A DNA stretch of 64,000 nt. Source: UBA6898 sp964463135. Its GTDB lineage: Bacteria; Nitrospirota; Thermodesulfovibrionia; Thermodesulfovibrionales; UBA6898. Numbering within the stretch: the stretch's first letter is position 1; each line of letters begins with the position of its first letter. The stretch is taken from assembly GCA_964463135.1 (NCBI GenBank), contig CAYXBA010000005.1:1-64000 (forward strand), in the 5' to 3' direction. A program made the translations under genes and the position numbers. Positions 1-8,801 of this stretch are shown here, one piece after another. The notes beneath the pieces are model-generated. The model did no database searches. It was not told the DNA's origin and saw only the letters and a program-made list of their open reading frames with translations.

Positions 1-107
1 CAGGTCAGTTGGCTGCATGAATACTTTGGTGTCCACTATTGACAGCCGAGGTCAAGCTAAACCAATTTTAATTGCCCCGCAATCAACATTCCAATGAAAA
101 TAAGATA

Positions 108-749
108 TTACAGGTTTCTTCTCAGATATCCTTTTGGGTTCCAGGTTATGAGAAATGATTCCTTTTCCCGATTAATGTTAAAGTCATGGTTCTCTCTGAC
201 AAATACTTCAATCGCTTCATATGGTCCCGGAACAGGCCCCTCGTTCAGGCCATGATTGCAAATGGAGTCCTCAACTATGAAATAGCCGCCTGGGGGTATA
301 AGCGGAGAGAAAGTCCTCAGAACATTCAACGTGTTTTCAAAAGAATGAGAGCTGTCTTCAATTACTAATATTTTCTCTCCCTGCTTAAGCATTTTTTGCA
401 CATGATGAAAAGAGTCGCAGGCCGGCCCCTCGATGAGAGTAACGCGGGGGTGTTTCTTCACGAGGTCGGACACATCAGCATGTGAAATATCAAGCCCGAT
501 AATCCTGCCCTTACCCATAAGATCGCATAGATGGGCAAATGCCAGGGTGCTGCCGCCGCTGGCATTTCCAATCTCAATAATGACATCAGGTTTTTGATCG
601 AATATGAGTTCCTGGTAGACCCAGTAATCAAGTGGATTCTTCATTGTAGGGATGCCAAAATATGTTGTTTGTGTCATGATTCTCCTCTGCATGAGCGACA
701 GAACTTCATGCAAGGGTCTTTCAAGTGCTTCTTCCATATGCGCTACCAT
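108..749 (-). CDS. CmcI/cephalosporin-hydroxylase-family methyltransferase
   Basis: A 213-residue protein of the CmcI-like family, which uses a Rossmann SAM-binding fold; many members near glycan loci are probably sugar or lipid O-methyltransferases. The SAM-binding strand and loop (VIEIGNASGGSTLAF), the second acidic strand (IIGLDISH) and the metal/active-site segments (VIEDSSHSF and GGYFIVEDS) are all visible. The reading frame stays open 29 codons further upstream, but the ATG at 749 has a strong AGGAGG a few bases before it and the upstream residues do not look like this family, so 749 is chosen. It diverges from the tandem methyltransferase at 1073 and probably belongs to a surface-polysaccharide locus that continues left of the window. 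The substrate is not readable from sequence. Confidence 0.82.
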   Translation of the reverse strand: MVAHMEEALERPLHEVLSLMQRRIMTQTTYFGIPTMKNPLDYWVYQELIFDQKPDVIIEIGNASGGSTLAFAHLCDLMGKGRIIGLDISHADVSDLVKKHPRVTLIEGPACDSFHHVQKMLKQGEKILVIEDSSHSFENTLNVLRTFSPLIPPGGYFIVEDSICNHGLNEGPVPGPYEAIEVFVRENHDFNINREKESFLITWNPKGYLRRNL

Positions 750-1072
750 ACCGCCTCCTGCGTTGCAAAAGAATATGCGTAATCTAACACATTTTATTGC
801 ATTAATCGAGGCTTCACCGAAGCTCTTGATAACCATTCGGCGGGATATGAATAAGAAAATGGCCCCATATGATTAATTCGTCTGTTTACGCAGGAGAAGA
901 CAGTTGATATATTATGCTAACTATACAGAAAGATAGGGTAGATTTGACTTTCATATTACGGGCCTTTATACTTTTTCAGGCTATACATAGACGTTGCCTG
1001 CAGCAACACGAAATATTATTATTCTCCGGACAGCTATAAGATACTAAATAATAGATCAAAGGGAGAGGCCGC
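750..1072. other. Divergent intergenic region, AT-rich
   Basis: This is the gap between two divergent methyltransferase genes. It is visibly AT-rich and has no convincing reading frame. It holds one good sigma-70-type promoter for the rightward gene, annotated separately. I see no stable hairpin or repeat. Confidence 0.6.
944..972 (+). promoter_or_regulatory. Sigma-70-like promoter for the tandem methyltransferase gene
   Basis: TTGACT (944-949) and TATACT (967-972) are separated by exactly 17 bases in an AT-rich gap. Transcription would start near 980, leaving a leader of about 90 bases before the ATG at 1073. Confidence 0.6.
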
Positions 1073-2386
1073 ATGCATCCAAGTTCTTATCAACATATGC
1101 TCAAGCTTGTAGAAACCTATATTGCTGCGTTTCCTGATCTGACTATTATTGATATAGGAAGTTATGATGTAAATGGAACTTATCGGCCACTATTTGACCG
1201 GCCGGGTTGGAAGTATATCGGCGTTGATCTTAGCCAGGGAAAGAACGTTGATGTTGTATTAGACTCTCCATATCAATTCCCCTTTCATTCCGGCTATGCA
1301 GACTGCATTATATCTGGTCAGGCTTTCGAGCATATAGAGTTTTTTTGGCTGACCTGGAATGAAATGGTCAGGGTTTTGAAACCAGGAGGTTTCATATTTC
1401 TGATAGCTCCGTCATGTGGGTGGGAACATCGGTATCCCGTTGATTGCTGGCGATTCTATCCGGATGGTTTTCGTGCTCTTGCGAAATACAGCGATATAGA
1501 ACTCCTTGATGTGCATACGGACCTTAATTTGCCTGGTAGCGCCTTTGGTGATACCGTCGGCGTGTTCAGGAAGCAGGACAATAGACGGGCAGGGCAGGAA
1601 ACGCCTGGATCGGGCTCTGTGTCACCCGGAGCATCCGGTAACTATCTTTGGGAAAAGATCCTAAATTCGGCAGGGCGGGAGTTTTCGGCTTATCATCAGG
1701 AGGTCAATCATTCCCTGATCGAGCTTATTCAGGTTCCTCCCCGCCTGCTCCTTGATATTGGATGTGCCTCGGGCAGCATGGGGGAGCATATCAAATCAAA
1801 ATACCCGGACGTGTATGTAGTGGGTGTTGAGTCTAATCCAGCGGCAGCGCAGATTGCCTCCAGCCGGCTTGATAAGGTCGTGACGGCCAATATCGAAAAG
1901 CTTGACCTCGCGTCTGCAGGCATTGTTCCTGGCAGCGTTGATACGGTTATTCTGGGCGACGTATTGGAGCACCTCTACGATCCCTGGCATACGCTGCAAA
2001 AAATCAGACCGTGTCTTACGCCCGATGCCCAGATCATCGCCAGCATACCCAATATGAGAAATCTGACTGTTTTTCAGTCCCTGTCTTCCGGCTCGTGGGA
2101 ATATCAGCCGGATGGATTGTTTGATATAACCCACCTGCGCTTCTTTATGCTGAAGGATATTGTGAATCTCTTCCGGCAGACGGGCTATCAGATTGTACAG
2201 GTCAGCGTCAATCTCGATGAAAGGTGGGCTGAGTTCTATGAGCAGAACAAGAACAACATGCCATTGAATATAAATATTGGCAGAATTACGATTAATAATG
2301 TTACGGCAGACGAATTAAAGGAGCTCTGTGCTCTCCGTTTCAGCGTTGCTGCTAAACCTGCGGGGTTGTCCATACCCAGTCCCTAA
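1073..2386 (+). CDS. Tandem SAM-dependent methyltransferase (two catalytic domains)
   Basis: A 437-residue protein with two class I methyltransferase domains in a row. Domain 1 (about residues 20-165) has the SAM loop IIDIGSYDVNG, the acidic strand GVDLS and the post-motif LKPGGFIFLIAP. Domain 2 (about 215-400) has LLLDIGCASGSMGEHI, VVGVESNP, and DTVILGDVLEHLYDPW. The two halves resemble different methyltransferase subfamilies, so this looks like a fusion rather than an internal duplication. The ATG follows GGGAGAGG by a few bases. The neighbours (CmcI-like enzyme, WbsX-type glycan enzyme) suggest it modifies a surface glycan or its precursor; which position is methylated is unknown. Confidence 0.85.
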   Translation: MHPSSYQHMLKLVETYIAAFPDLTIIDIGSYDVNGTYRPLFDRPGWKYIGVDLSQGKNVDVVLDSPYQFPFHSGYADCIISGQAFEHIEFFWLTWNEMVRVLKPGGFIFLIAPSCGWEHRYPVDCWRFYPDGFRALAKYSDIELLDVHTDLNLPGSAFGDTVGVFRKQDNRRAGQETPGSGSVSPGASGNYLWEKILNSAGREFSAYHQEVNHSLIELIQVPPRLLLDIGCASGSMGEHIKSKYPDVYVVGVESNPAAAQIASSRLDKVVTANIEKLDLASAGIVPGSVDTVILGDVLEHLYDPWHTLQKIRPCLTPDAQIIASIPNMRNLTVFQSLSSGSWEYQPDGLFDITHLRFFMLKDIVNLFRQTGYQIVQVSVNLDERWAEFYEQNKNNMPLNINIGRITINNVTADELKELCALRFSVAAKPAGLSIPSP

Positions 2387-2460
2387 CGATACGCTGTCTT
2401 CTGATTGTCTCGATAGATTTGATGTTTTGTCCTGTTGAGACAATTGCTTAAGTGACGTGG

Positions 2461-4287
2461 TTACCGTGATTGTCTTATTTGCTCGAGGTCAATGGTCCTT
2501 GCCTTGGCAATGCCTTGTATCAGTGCCTGCCGGGTGGCTTTAAGATATGCGAGGCCGAAGCGCTGATCAGGTTCGAGGTGACAACCCTCTCCCCATTCAT
2601 TCCATGCATTGATGAAGATAATTCTTTCCTGGCCGGAACAGTTCTGCATTGTATGCATTACAAGTCCTTCAAGCCATTGTTCGTATTGTTCAGGTGAAGC
2701 GCCAAGAAACATAATAGAATTTCCCTTGATGCGAGCGGTGTTGTCCCAGGAGGGGAATATGCCCCGGAAGAGTTTATATGAAGGCATATCCTTGGCTGTC
2801 ATATTCCTCACGCAGGCAGCGTAATCAAATATTGTGTTCTGCACATTAATACCATTAACCGTAGCGATACGCGGCCCCCTGCAACGCCAGTCAGGGGCAA
2901 ATTCCACTGCTGCATCGAATCCTATATCCTGAGGCCTGTCCGGATTTGGCTCGGTACCAAACCAGGTCTCTACACGTGCGAGATATATATCACCAATACC
3001 AGCTTTGTGCATGGCTTCGCGCCATATTTGAGAGGTCCTCCTGGGGTCCGGCAGCAGCCCTGTTCTGTACACAAGCAATAATGGTTTCCCATTAATGCGA
3101 ATATAGCGATCATCGGTGAAGGCCGGGATCAAATTCTTGATAAATGCGGCATCGTCTTCGTCGCAATAGTTTTGCTGCATGAGCACATCGTGTTCAAGCC
3201 CGTCCCAACGCCTTGTCCAGTTCTCATTCGCCCAGCAAAGGCAGAAAGGGAATTCGGGTTTGCCTGAGTTCAGGACCTCATTAAAGGGACGTTCCAGTAA
3301 TCGCTTACCATTAAACCAATAATGATAATAGCAGAAGCCATGAATGCCATATTCCATTGCAAGATCTGCTTGCGCCTGCCTGATCTCAGGGTACCTGAGA
3401 TCATAGTAGCCAAGGCTTGCTGGGATATGAGGCTGGTAATGTCCGTCGAACAATGGCTGTGCTGCACGCACGTTTGTCCATTCAGTAAAATCCTTGCCCC
3501 ACCACGTATCATTTTCAGGGATAGGGTGAAATTGAGGCAAGTAAAACGCAATACATCTCACGGTGTCAGATAAGGTTTTTAAATCGTCACAATTCATTTC
3601 CTGGACGACCTCAGTCTTAACCGTAATAGTGTTATGTCCAGTATCGGACTGAGATATCGGATATTTATTTAAGCTTTCATCCACGATCGCTTTAGCGATC
3701 TGGTCACTGTGATAATACTTGTCTGTCCCGTGAACGCCGAAGGGTAAAACCGAATAATGTGATTCAACGGAGAATTCTATTGCAGTCTGGACATCCGGCA
3801 GTCGGGCGCCCATAGCGACCAGTGCATTCGTAAAATAATAGTCTTCGATCTGGTCAGTCGCGGCATGAGCATGTATTGCTTCGATCATTTTGGACTTGCT
3901 TCGCAGGGAAAGCCCACCGTTAAGAGCGATAAATTCAGTGCCGCAGGGTGCCCCGATATAGTCATAAGCAAGAAAACGGGGATCCAGAGGCTGACAGCAG
4001 ATACAGTCATACTGAAAGATCAGGATCTTTTCTTCCCTGAACTGTTCCCAGAATCGGGTGTTCAGAAGCATGCTGCTGTACACTTCTTTTGTTACCGGGA
4101 AGTCTGGTCTGATAAGGTAGACATTCCAGTCTTTGCCAAGGAAATATTTAAAGTTCTTGATGACCAGGGGAAGAAAAAAAAGATCCCTGTTGTCAATGAT
4201 GACCGCTGCCTTGTCGGTCTCCTGGTAGGAGAAATCGAGCTGGACATCCCTGAACTGCAACAAGTATTCTCCATAAATACGACGCAT
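2461..4287 (-). CDS. DUF5672-WbsX fusion, glycan biosynthesis protein
   Basis: A 608-residue two-part protein. Residues about 20-200 match the DUF5672 glycosyltransferase-like pattern (NFKYFLGKDWNVYLI, the segment FQYDCI, then YIGAPCG and NGGLSLR). Residues about 235-600 are the WbsX/GH99-like domain: IAFYLPQFHPIPEND, WWGKDFTEWTNV, GFCYYHYWFNGKRLLE, WANENWTRRWDG, and the C-terminal FINAWNEWGEGCHLEPD. WbsX domains occur in O-antigen and other glycan loci, and GH99 relatives act on mannose linkages. GGGAGAAG lies just upstream of the ATG. There is no signal peptide, so it is presumably cytoplasmic. The acceptor and donor cannot be read from sequence. Confidence 0.85.
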   Translation of the reverse strand: MRRIYGEYLLQFRDVQLDFSYQETDKAAVIIDNRDLFFLPLVIKNFKYFLGKDWNVYLIRPDFPVTKEVYSSMLLNTRFWEQFREEKILIFQYDCICCQPLDPRFLAYDYIGAPCGTEFIALNGGLSLRSKSKMIEAIHAHAATDQIEDYYFTNALVAMGARLPDVQTAIEFSVESHYSVLPFGVHGTDKYYHSDQIAKAIVDESLNKYPISQSDTGHNTITVKTEVVQEMNCDDLKTLSDTVRCIAFYLPQFHPIPENDTWWGKDFTEWTNVRAAQPLFDGHYQPHIPASLGYYDLRYPEIRQAQADLAMEYGIHGFCYYHYWFNGKRLLERPFNEVLNSGKPEFPFCLCWANENWTRRWDGLEHDVLMQQNYCDEDDAAFIKNLIPAFTDDRYIRINGKPLLLVYRTGLLPDPRRTSQIWREAMHKAGIGDIYLARVETWFGTEPNPDRPQDIGFDAAVEFAPDWRCRGPRIATVNGINVQNTIFDYAACVRNMTAKDMPSYKLFRGIFPSWDNTARIKGNSIMFLGASPEQYEQWLEGLVMHTMQNCSGQERIIFINAWNEWGEGCHLEPDQRFGLAYLKATRQALIQGIAKARTIDLEQIRQSR

Positions 4288-4334
4288 ATATCTTCTCCCT
4301 GCTATTGCTTACGGCACTGTTAGCGCTGTTTATA

Positions 4335-4694
4335 TTACCACGCTTTTTCACTAATTTCAGGTGCTCCTTTTATAAGGAACAGGGGAGGCTGTATCTTTTC
4401 CCCATGGCAGATGGGACATCTTCCGGGTTTTTTTAGCCTCTCTCTTTTGGCAAATACAAAGCCGCATTTCAGGCATTCCGCAGGGATTACGTCCAGATGA
4501 TGCCCTGTTTTATGTGTTGATCTGACGATATGTTCAAGGTGTTCATACGCTTCCTTCTCCGGGATATGGACCTCTGCAGAAATATCCTTTGCCGTGAGCG
4601 GCTGATCAGACAGGAGGGACAGAATCTCCCTTCTGATCGTCTCGTGACGTTCAGCAGGTACAAATGGTTCCTTTGGTTTCTGTCTTCTCACCAC
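4335..4694 (-). CDS. HTH plus zinc-ribbon predicted transcriptional regulator
   Basis: A 119-residue protein. Residues about 17-68 form a winged-helix-like segment (REILSLLSDQPLTAKDISAE). This is followed by a zinc ribbon with two Cys pairs, CLKCG and CPICHG, about 20 residues apart. This is the architecture of the predicted HTH/Zn-ribbon regulators (COG3357 type). The start overlaps the end of the nitroreductase gene by 7 bases, so the two are almost certainly co-transcribed and translationally coupled. Whether it regulates the nitroreductase or only shares a transcript is unknown. Confidence 0.78.
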   Translation of the reverse strand: MVRRQKPKEPFVPAERHETIRREILSLLSDQPLTAKDISAEVHIPEKEAYEHLEHIVRSTHKTGHHLDVIPAECLKCGFVFAKRERLKKPGRCPICHGEKIQPPLFLIKGAPEISEKAW

Positions 4695-5200
4695 GTATTG
4701 TTATGTATACGTGACTGATCATATCGGTCAGGTCTGGCCGGTTTCTGTTCGGCAGGATGGCCGATCGGGATCAATGCGAAGGGAAGCATATGTCCGGGAA
4801 TGCTCAGCAGTTTGCGCAGCCCTGTGACACGTTCCTCCCGCGGGTATATACCGACCCATACACCGCCCAGCCCGAGTGCGTGGATCGCGAGGAGAAGGTT
4901 CTCCGCAGCAGCGGCGCAGTCCTGCACCCAGTAGCCCTGATGTTTTTCGAGTGTCGGATCTCCGCAGACAAGTATGGCAACCTTTGCTTCCCTGCACATC
5001 AGCGAATGGGGATGTATATCAGGGACTTGATCCAGCAGCTTCCTGTCGTTGATCACCACAAAATGCCAGGGCTTCTGGTTGCCGGCAGAAGGTGCGCTCA
5101 TGGCGGCCTCAAGAATTTCCTGCAGCGCCTGTTCAGAGACCGGCTCTGCGGTAAATTTGCGGATGCTTCGGCGGGAAAAAAGAGCCTCCATAGCTTTCAT
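4688..5200 (-). CDS. Nitroreductase-family FMN oxidoreductase
   Basis: A 170-residue protein with the FMN-binding nitroreductase pattern: the N-terminal RRSIRKFT, then APSAGNQKPWHFVVI, an interior CAAAAENLLLAIHALGLGGVWVG, and a C-terminal LIPIGHPAEQKPAR. The family transfers hydride from NAD(P)H to nitro, quinone or enone substrates; the substrate cannot be assigned here. It is the first gene of a two-gene unit with the HTH/zinc-ribbon protein. An AGGAGG-like site (complement of cctcct near 5208) precedes the start. The size is normal for the compact nitroreductases. Confidence 0.9.
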   Translation of the reverse strand: MKAMEALFSRRSIRKFTAEPVSEQALQEILEAAMSAPSAGNQKPWHFVVINDRKLLDQVPDIHPHSLMCREAKVAILVCGDPTLEKHQGYWVQDCAAAAENLLLAIHALGLGGVWVGIYPREERVTGLRKLLSIPGHMLPFALIPIGHPAEQKPARPDRYDQSRIHNNTW

Positions 5201-5299
5201 AATAAGCCTCCTGAACGTGATTGACGATCTGTTTCAGTATAGCAAAAGAGCCCTCTGTTTCGCAGTGAGGTGCATGGAAATGAGGAGCGAATAATTGGT

Positions 5300-6436
5300 A
5301 TGCTTATACTCATGGAAAAAAATATGCTGATAAACAGAAAGCGTCTTGTTGCCACCTTTCTTGACCTGATCAATATCAACTCGCCGTCTTTTGATGAAGC
5401 GCCTCTTGGCGACCACCTGGCCGAGGTATTTCGTGGTCTGGGATGCACGGTTACCCGGCAGCGCTATGACCGGTCATTCAATATCATCGCACGCAGGAAG
5501 GGAAGTCTGAAAAATGCGCGTCCTCTTCTTCTCAGCGGCCATATGGATACGATCGAGCCGACTGCCGGTATCCGATATGAGATAAGAAGAGGGGTCATAA
5601 GATCAACGGGAAATACCGTGCTCGGCGCAGACGATAAGAGCGCTATTGCGCAGATCATTGAGGCGATGACCGTCTTGCAGGAGAATAACATTGCCCACGG
5701 GGAGATCGAGGTGGTCATTACCTCTGCAGAAGAGCGGGGGCTCTGCGGCGCCAAGAATCTTGATTTTAAGCGGATCAAGAGCAGGCATGCCCTTGTGCTC
5801 GATTCGGGGGGGCATGTCGGCAGGATCGTTGTGGCAGCTCCGACGCAGATTACCTATGAGATGCGCATCACGGGGAGGCCTGCTCATGCAGGTATCGAAC
5901 CTGAGAAGGGCATCAGCGCCATACGGGTCGCTTCAGAGATCATTGCCGCAGTCCCTGACGGCAGAATAGACGCGGTAACGACCGCAAATATCGGGGTGAT
6001 CAGGGGCGGCACTGCGACGAATGTAGTGGCGCGGGAAGTTGTCATCAACGGTGAGTTGAGAAGCCATGTTCCTGCCACGCTGAAGGCGACCAGAAATGCT
6101 ATCTTTGACAAGGCCAAGTCTGTTGCCAGGACACACGGAGCAAAGGTCCATATCAAGGCCCAGGAAGAATACCAGGCCTTCAGGATCAGCGGGAAGGAGC
6201 CTTTTCTGGCCTTTATGAGAGACGTATTTCTGAAGGCCGGGCTCAGGCCTCATCATACGGTCACCGGTGGCGGCTCTGATGCCAATGTCTTTAATCAGAA
6301 GGGCATTGTTACCCTGAACCTTTCTACCGGCATGCAGAAGGTCCATTCCCACGACGAATTTATCCATATTGATGACCTTGTTAACGGCAGTCTTGTTGTT
6401 GCCCTTGCCCTCAGGGATTTTGCAGCTTTTAGGTAG
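5300..6436 (+). CDS. M20-family metallopeptidase (peptidase T-like)
   Basis: A two-zinc exopeptidase of the M20/M42 group, probably cytoplasmic. Metal and catalytic residues are readable in order: the H-x-D of LLSGHMDTIEP, the Asp of LGADDKSAIA, the Glu pair of ITSAEERGLCG, the Asp of LVLDSGG, and the late His in HSHDEF. The dimerisation insert (ITGRPAHAGIEPEKG) is present. The start is uncertain. GTG 5270, ATG 5300 and ATG 5324 are in frame; 5300 is preferred because GAGGAG lies about 12 bases upstream, although the family N-terminus (NRKRLVATFL) would also fit 5324. The next gene, another peptidase, is co-directional. Confidence 0.87.
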   Translation: MLILMEKNMLINRKRLVATFLDLININSPSFDEAPLGDHLAEVFRGLGCTVTRQRYDRSFNIIARRKGSLKNARPLLLSGHMDTIEPTAGIRYEIRRGVIRSTGNTVLGADDKSAIAQIIEAMTVLQENNIAHGEIEVVITSAEERGLCGAKNLDFKRIKSRHALVLDSGGHVGRIVVAAPTQITYEMRITGRPAHAGIEPEKGISAIRVASEIIAAVPDGRIDAVTTANIGVIRGGTATNVVAREVVINGELRSHVPATLKATRNAIFDKAKSVARTHGAKVHIKAQEEYQAFRISGKEPFLAFMRDVFLKAGLRPHHTVTGGGSDANVFNQKGIVTLNLSTGMQKVHSHDEFIHIDDLVNGSLVVALALRDFAAFR

Positions 6437-6468
6437 ATAGTCTGAAGGTGTTAAGGCTAATAGTCCAA

Positions 6469-6482
6469 GAGACTACAGTCTC
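6469..6482. repeat. Short palindrome with AGACTACAGTCT core
   Basis: A perfect 14-base inverted repeat, GAGACT-AC-AGTCTC, lies between the two peptidase genes. The 12-base core AGACTACAGTCT recurs exactly at 9688-9699. It lies in degenerate sequence rich in 'aggtgttaaggct'-like words that recur in other gaps. Confidence 0.55.
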
Positions 6483-6515
6483 ATTACCTGATACTCACAC
6501 CACGAGGAGATAATT

Positions 6516-8339
6516 ATGACTAGGAAGCATGATAAGAGTATGGTCTGGAACCTGAAACATTTTTTTTCGAGTGATGATGACCCGCGCATAGAGGAGCAGA
6601 AGAAGCTGATCGAGAAAAAGAGCTATGCATTCATTAATAAGTGGAAACCGCGCAGGGATTACCTGAAAGACCCTGCGGTCCTCAGAAAAGCTCTTGATGA
6701 TTACGAGATCTGGACACGGAACTATGGCTCAGACGGCAATCCCGGTTATTATTTCTGGCTCAGAAATCAGATCGATAGAAATAATCCTGATCTAAAGGCG
6801 AAATACAACAGGGTCGAGGAATTCAGCAAGAAGATCGGCAATGATATTCAATTCTTCCATCTCAGGATTGCGAAGATCCCGCGGTCTCTGCAGAAGAGAT
6901 TTCTGGCGTATCCGGGTCTTCGGAAATATCATCATTACCTTGACCGTATTTTTGCAGAGTCCCGGTACATGCTTTCCGAGCCTGAGGAGAAGATCATGAA
7001 CCTCAAGGCAACGACATCCTATGGCAACTGGGTGAGGATGACGTCGGACTTTCTCTCCCGTGAGGAGCGCAGGGTCCTGCTTGAAGACGGCAGTTCTGCC
7101 CTGAAACCCCTTCCTGATATTTCGAGCCTCACCAAGAGCAGGAACAGGAAGGTGCGTGATACTGCGGCAAAGGCATTCAATGACATCATGGACAAGAATG
7201 TCGATATAGCCGAGATCGAGATCAACTCTATTCTTGCCAATAAGAAGGTGGACGACGAACTGAGGGGAGTGGCCCGGCCTGATCTGCTGCGTCATATCAG
7301 CGATGATATGGAGAGTGAAACGGTCGATACGCTGATCCGGGCGGTCTCTGAGCGGTTTGATATCTCCCGGCGTTTTTATGCACTGAAGGCTGAACTCATG
7401 GGCGTTAAGGTCCTGAAATACCATGAGCGAAATGTCGAATACGGCTCGATAGATACCAAATATCCCTACAGCAGATCCGTGACGCTTACCCGGAAGGTCT
7501 TTGCTGATCTGGACAGGGAGTTCGCTGATATTTTTGCCGGTTTTGTCAAAAACGGACAGTTTGATGTATATCCGAGAAAGGGCAAAGGCGGCGGCGCTTT
7601 CTGTGTGCATCACCTCATATCCCAGCCGACCTACATCCTTCTGAACCATACAGGCAAGCTTTCCGATGTGCTGACCCTTGCGCATGAACTCGGCCATGGT
7701 ATTAACAATGAATTGATACGAAAGAAGCATCATGCCCTTAACTTCGGCACGCCCACATCCACTGCAGAGGTGGCCAGCACCTTTATGGAAGATTTCGTTC
7801 TCAAGGAGATACTGCGGCGGGCGGATGACGAACTCAGACTGAGCATCATGATGATGAAGCTTAATGATGAGGTCTCTACCATCTCCAGGCAGGTTGCCTG
7901 TTACCTGTTCGAGCAGGAGCTGCACCGCGCATTCAGAGAGAAGGGCTACCTGTCCAGGGAAGATATCGGCAAACGCTTTCAGAAGCATATGGCGGCTTAT
8001 ATGGGTGACGCTGTTGAACAGTCAGAAGGCTCAGACAAATGGTGGGTCTACTGGAGTCATATCCGTCAGTTCTTCTATGTCTATTCTTACGCAGGCGGGC
8101 TTCTCATCTCCAAGTCCCTGCAGAATTCTGTGCAGCAAGATCGGAAATTCATCGGAAAAGTGAAGGAATTCCTCTCTTCAGGCCTGTCAGACAGCCCGAA
8201 GAACATATTCATGAAACTCGGTATCGATATCACTGACCGCAGGTTCTGGGACAATGGTCTTGATGAGATGGAGACACTGCTTCAGGAGACCAGGGAATTG
8301 GCAGTGAAGCTGAAGAAGATCAGAAAAAAGAAGCAGTGA
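6516..8339 (+). CDS. M3-family oligoendopeptidase (PepF-like)
   Basis: A 607-residue thimet-type zinc endopeptidase that would degrade short peptides in the cytoplasm. The zinc motif HELGH is at residues 390-394, and the third ligand region is NFGTPTSTAEVASTFMED. The C-terminal substrate loop contains WWVYWSHI and FFYVYSYAGG, with the family tyrosines. There is no signal peptide. GAGGAGATAATT precedes the ATG. It follows the M20 peptidase by 79 bases, suggesting a small peptide-turnover unit, although a short palindrome sits between them. Confidence 0.9.
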   Translation: MTRKHDKSMVWNLKHFFSSDDDPRIEEQKKLIEKKSYAFINKWKPRRDYLKDPAVLRKALDDYEIWTRNYGSDGNPGYYFWLRNQIDRNNPDLKAKYNRVEEFSKKIGNDIQFFHLRIAKIPRSLQKRFLAYPGLRKYHHYLDRIFAESRYMLSEPEEKIMNLKATTSYGNWVRMTSDFLSREERRVLLEDGSSALKPLPDISSLTKSRNRKVRDTAAKAFNDIMDKNVDIAEIEINSILANKKVDDELRGVARPDLLRHISDDMESETVDTLIRAVSERFDISRRFYALKAELMGVKVLKYHERNVEYGSIDTKYPYSRSVTLTRKVFADLDREFADIFAGFVKNGQFDVYPRKGKGGGAFCVHHLISQPTYILLNHTGKLSDVLTLAHELGHGINNELIRKKHHALNFGTPTSTAEVASTFMEDFVLKEILRRADDELRLSIMMMKLNDEVSTISRQVACYLFEQELHRAFREKGYLSREDIGKRFQKHMAAYMGDAVEQSEGSDKWWVYWSHIRQFFYVYSYAGGLLISKSLQNSVQQDRKFIGKVKEFLSSGLSDSPKNIFMKLGIDITDRRFWDNGLDEMETLLQETRELAVKLKKIRKKKQ

Positions 8340-8372
8340 GCTGAGGCCGCATTCCTGAAACGATTTCTGGTG

Positions 8373-8690
8373 TTATTTCAGAATGATATGAAAGCCGAGA
8401 ACTGTCCGGAACGCCTGGGCAGTCTCTCTCGCCGGATCCTGACGGCTTGGCGTACTGCAGTCAACATAGGTGCTGACGCCATCTCCGACAGGGATGCTGG
8501 CTGCCCCGGAAGAGCTGCCGGCCGATCCCATTTCAGGAGTTTTCTTCACCATGATGCCGGTTGCCTTAAGATCAATAGCTGATGCGAGATCATTCTTCGG
8601 ATCATAGGCTATGGCCGGGGATGAGACAAACAGAGAAAGCGCTGAAAAGATCAGGAAGAAGATGCCTAGAAAGATGGTTAGCCTTTTCAC
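8373..8690 (-). CDS. Small secreted protein of unknown function
   Basis: A 105-residue product with a clear signal peptide: MKRL, a hydrophobic core to about residue 25, and a probable cleavage after AIA before YDPKND. The mature part is short, Gly/Ser-rich in the middle (SAGSSSGAAS) and has a single Cys. I do not recognise the family. The start would be GTG at 8690, and I see no clear ribosome site. It converges with the M3 peptidase gene. The signal peptide is the main argument that the gene is real. Confidence 0.55.
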   Translation of the reverse strand: MKRLTIFLGIFFLIFSALSLFVSSPAIAYDPKNDLASAIDLKATGIMVKKTPEMGSAGSSSGAASIPVGDGVSTYVDCSTPSRQDPARETAQAFRTVLGFHIILK

Positions 8691-8801
8691 AACGTTTTTA
8701 TCGTATCACAAAAGAAGTGAAAACACCGTTAAATTTTATTCATTTTTTGGGAATGTGGTAACCCCTTTGAAAATAAAGGATTAATTGACAGGAGATAAAA
8801 A

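Noticed and set aside
1..42. A possible C-terminal end of a gene from the left edge (13 open codons on the plus strand, ending TGA)
   Set aside because: Too short to judge; another frame is open to position 95, and neither has recognisable sequence.
6792..7988. A 398-codon open frame antisense to the M3 peptidase gene
   Set aside because: The plus-strand frame has the HELGH motif and full family signature; the antisense frame has no family features and is a codon-bias shadow.
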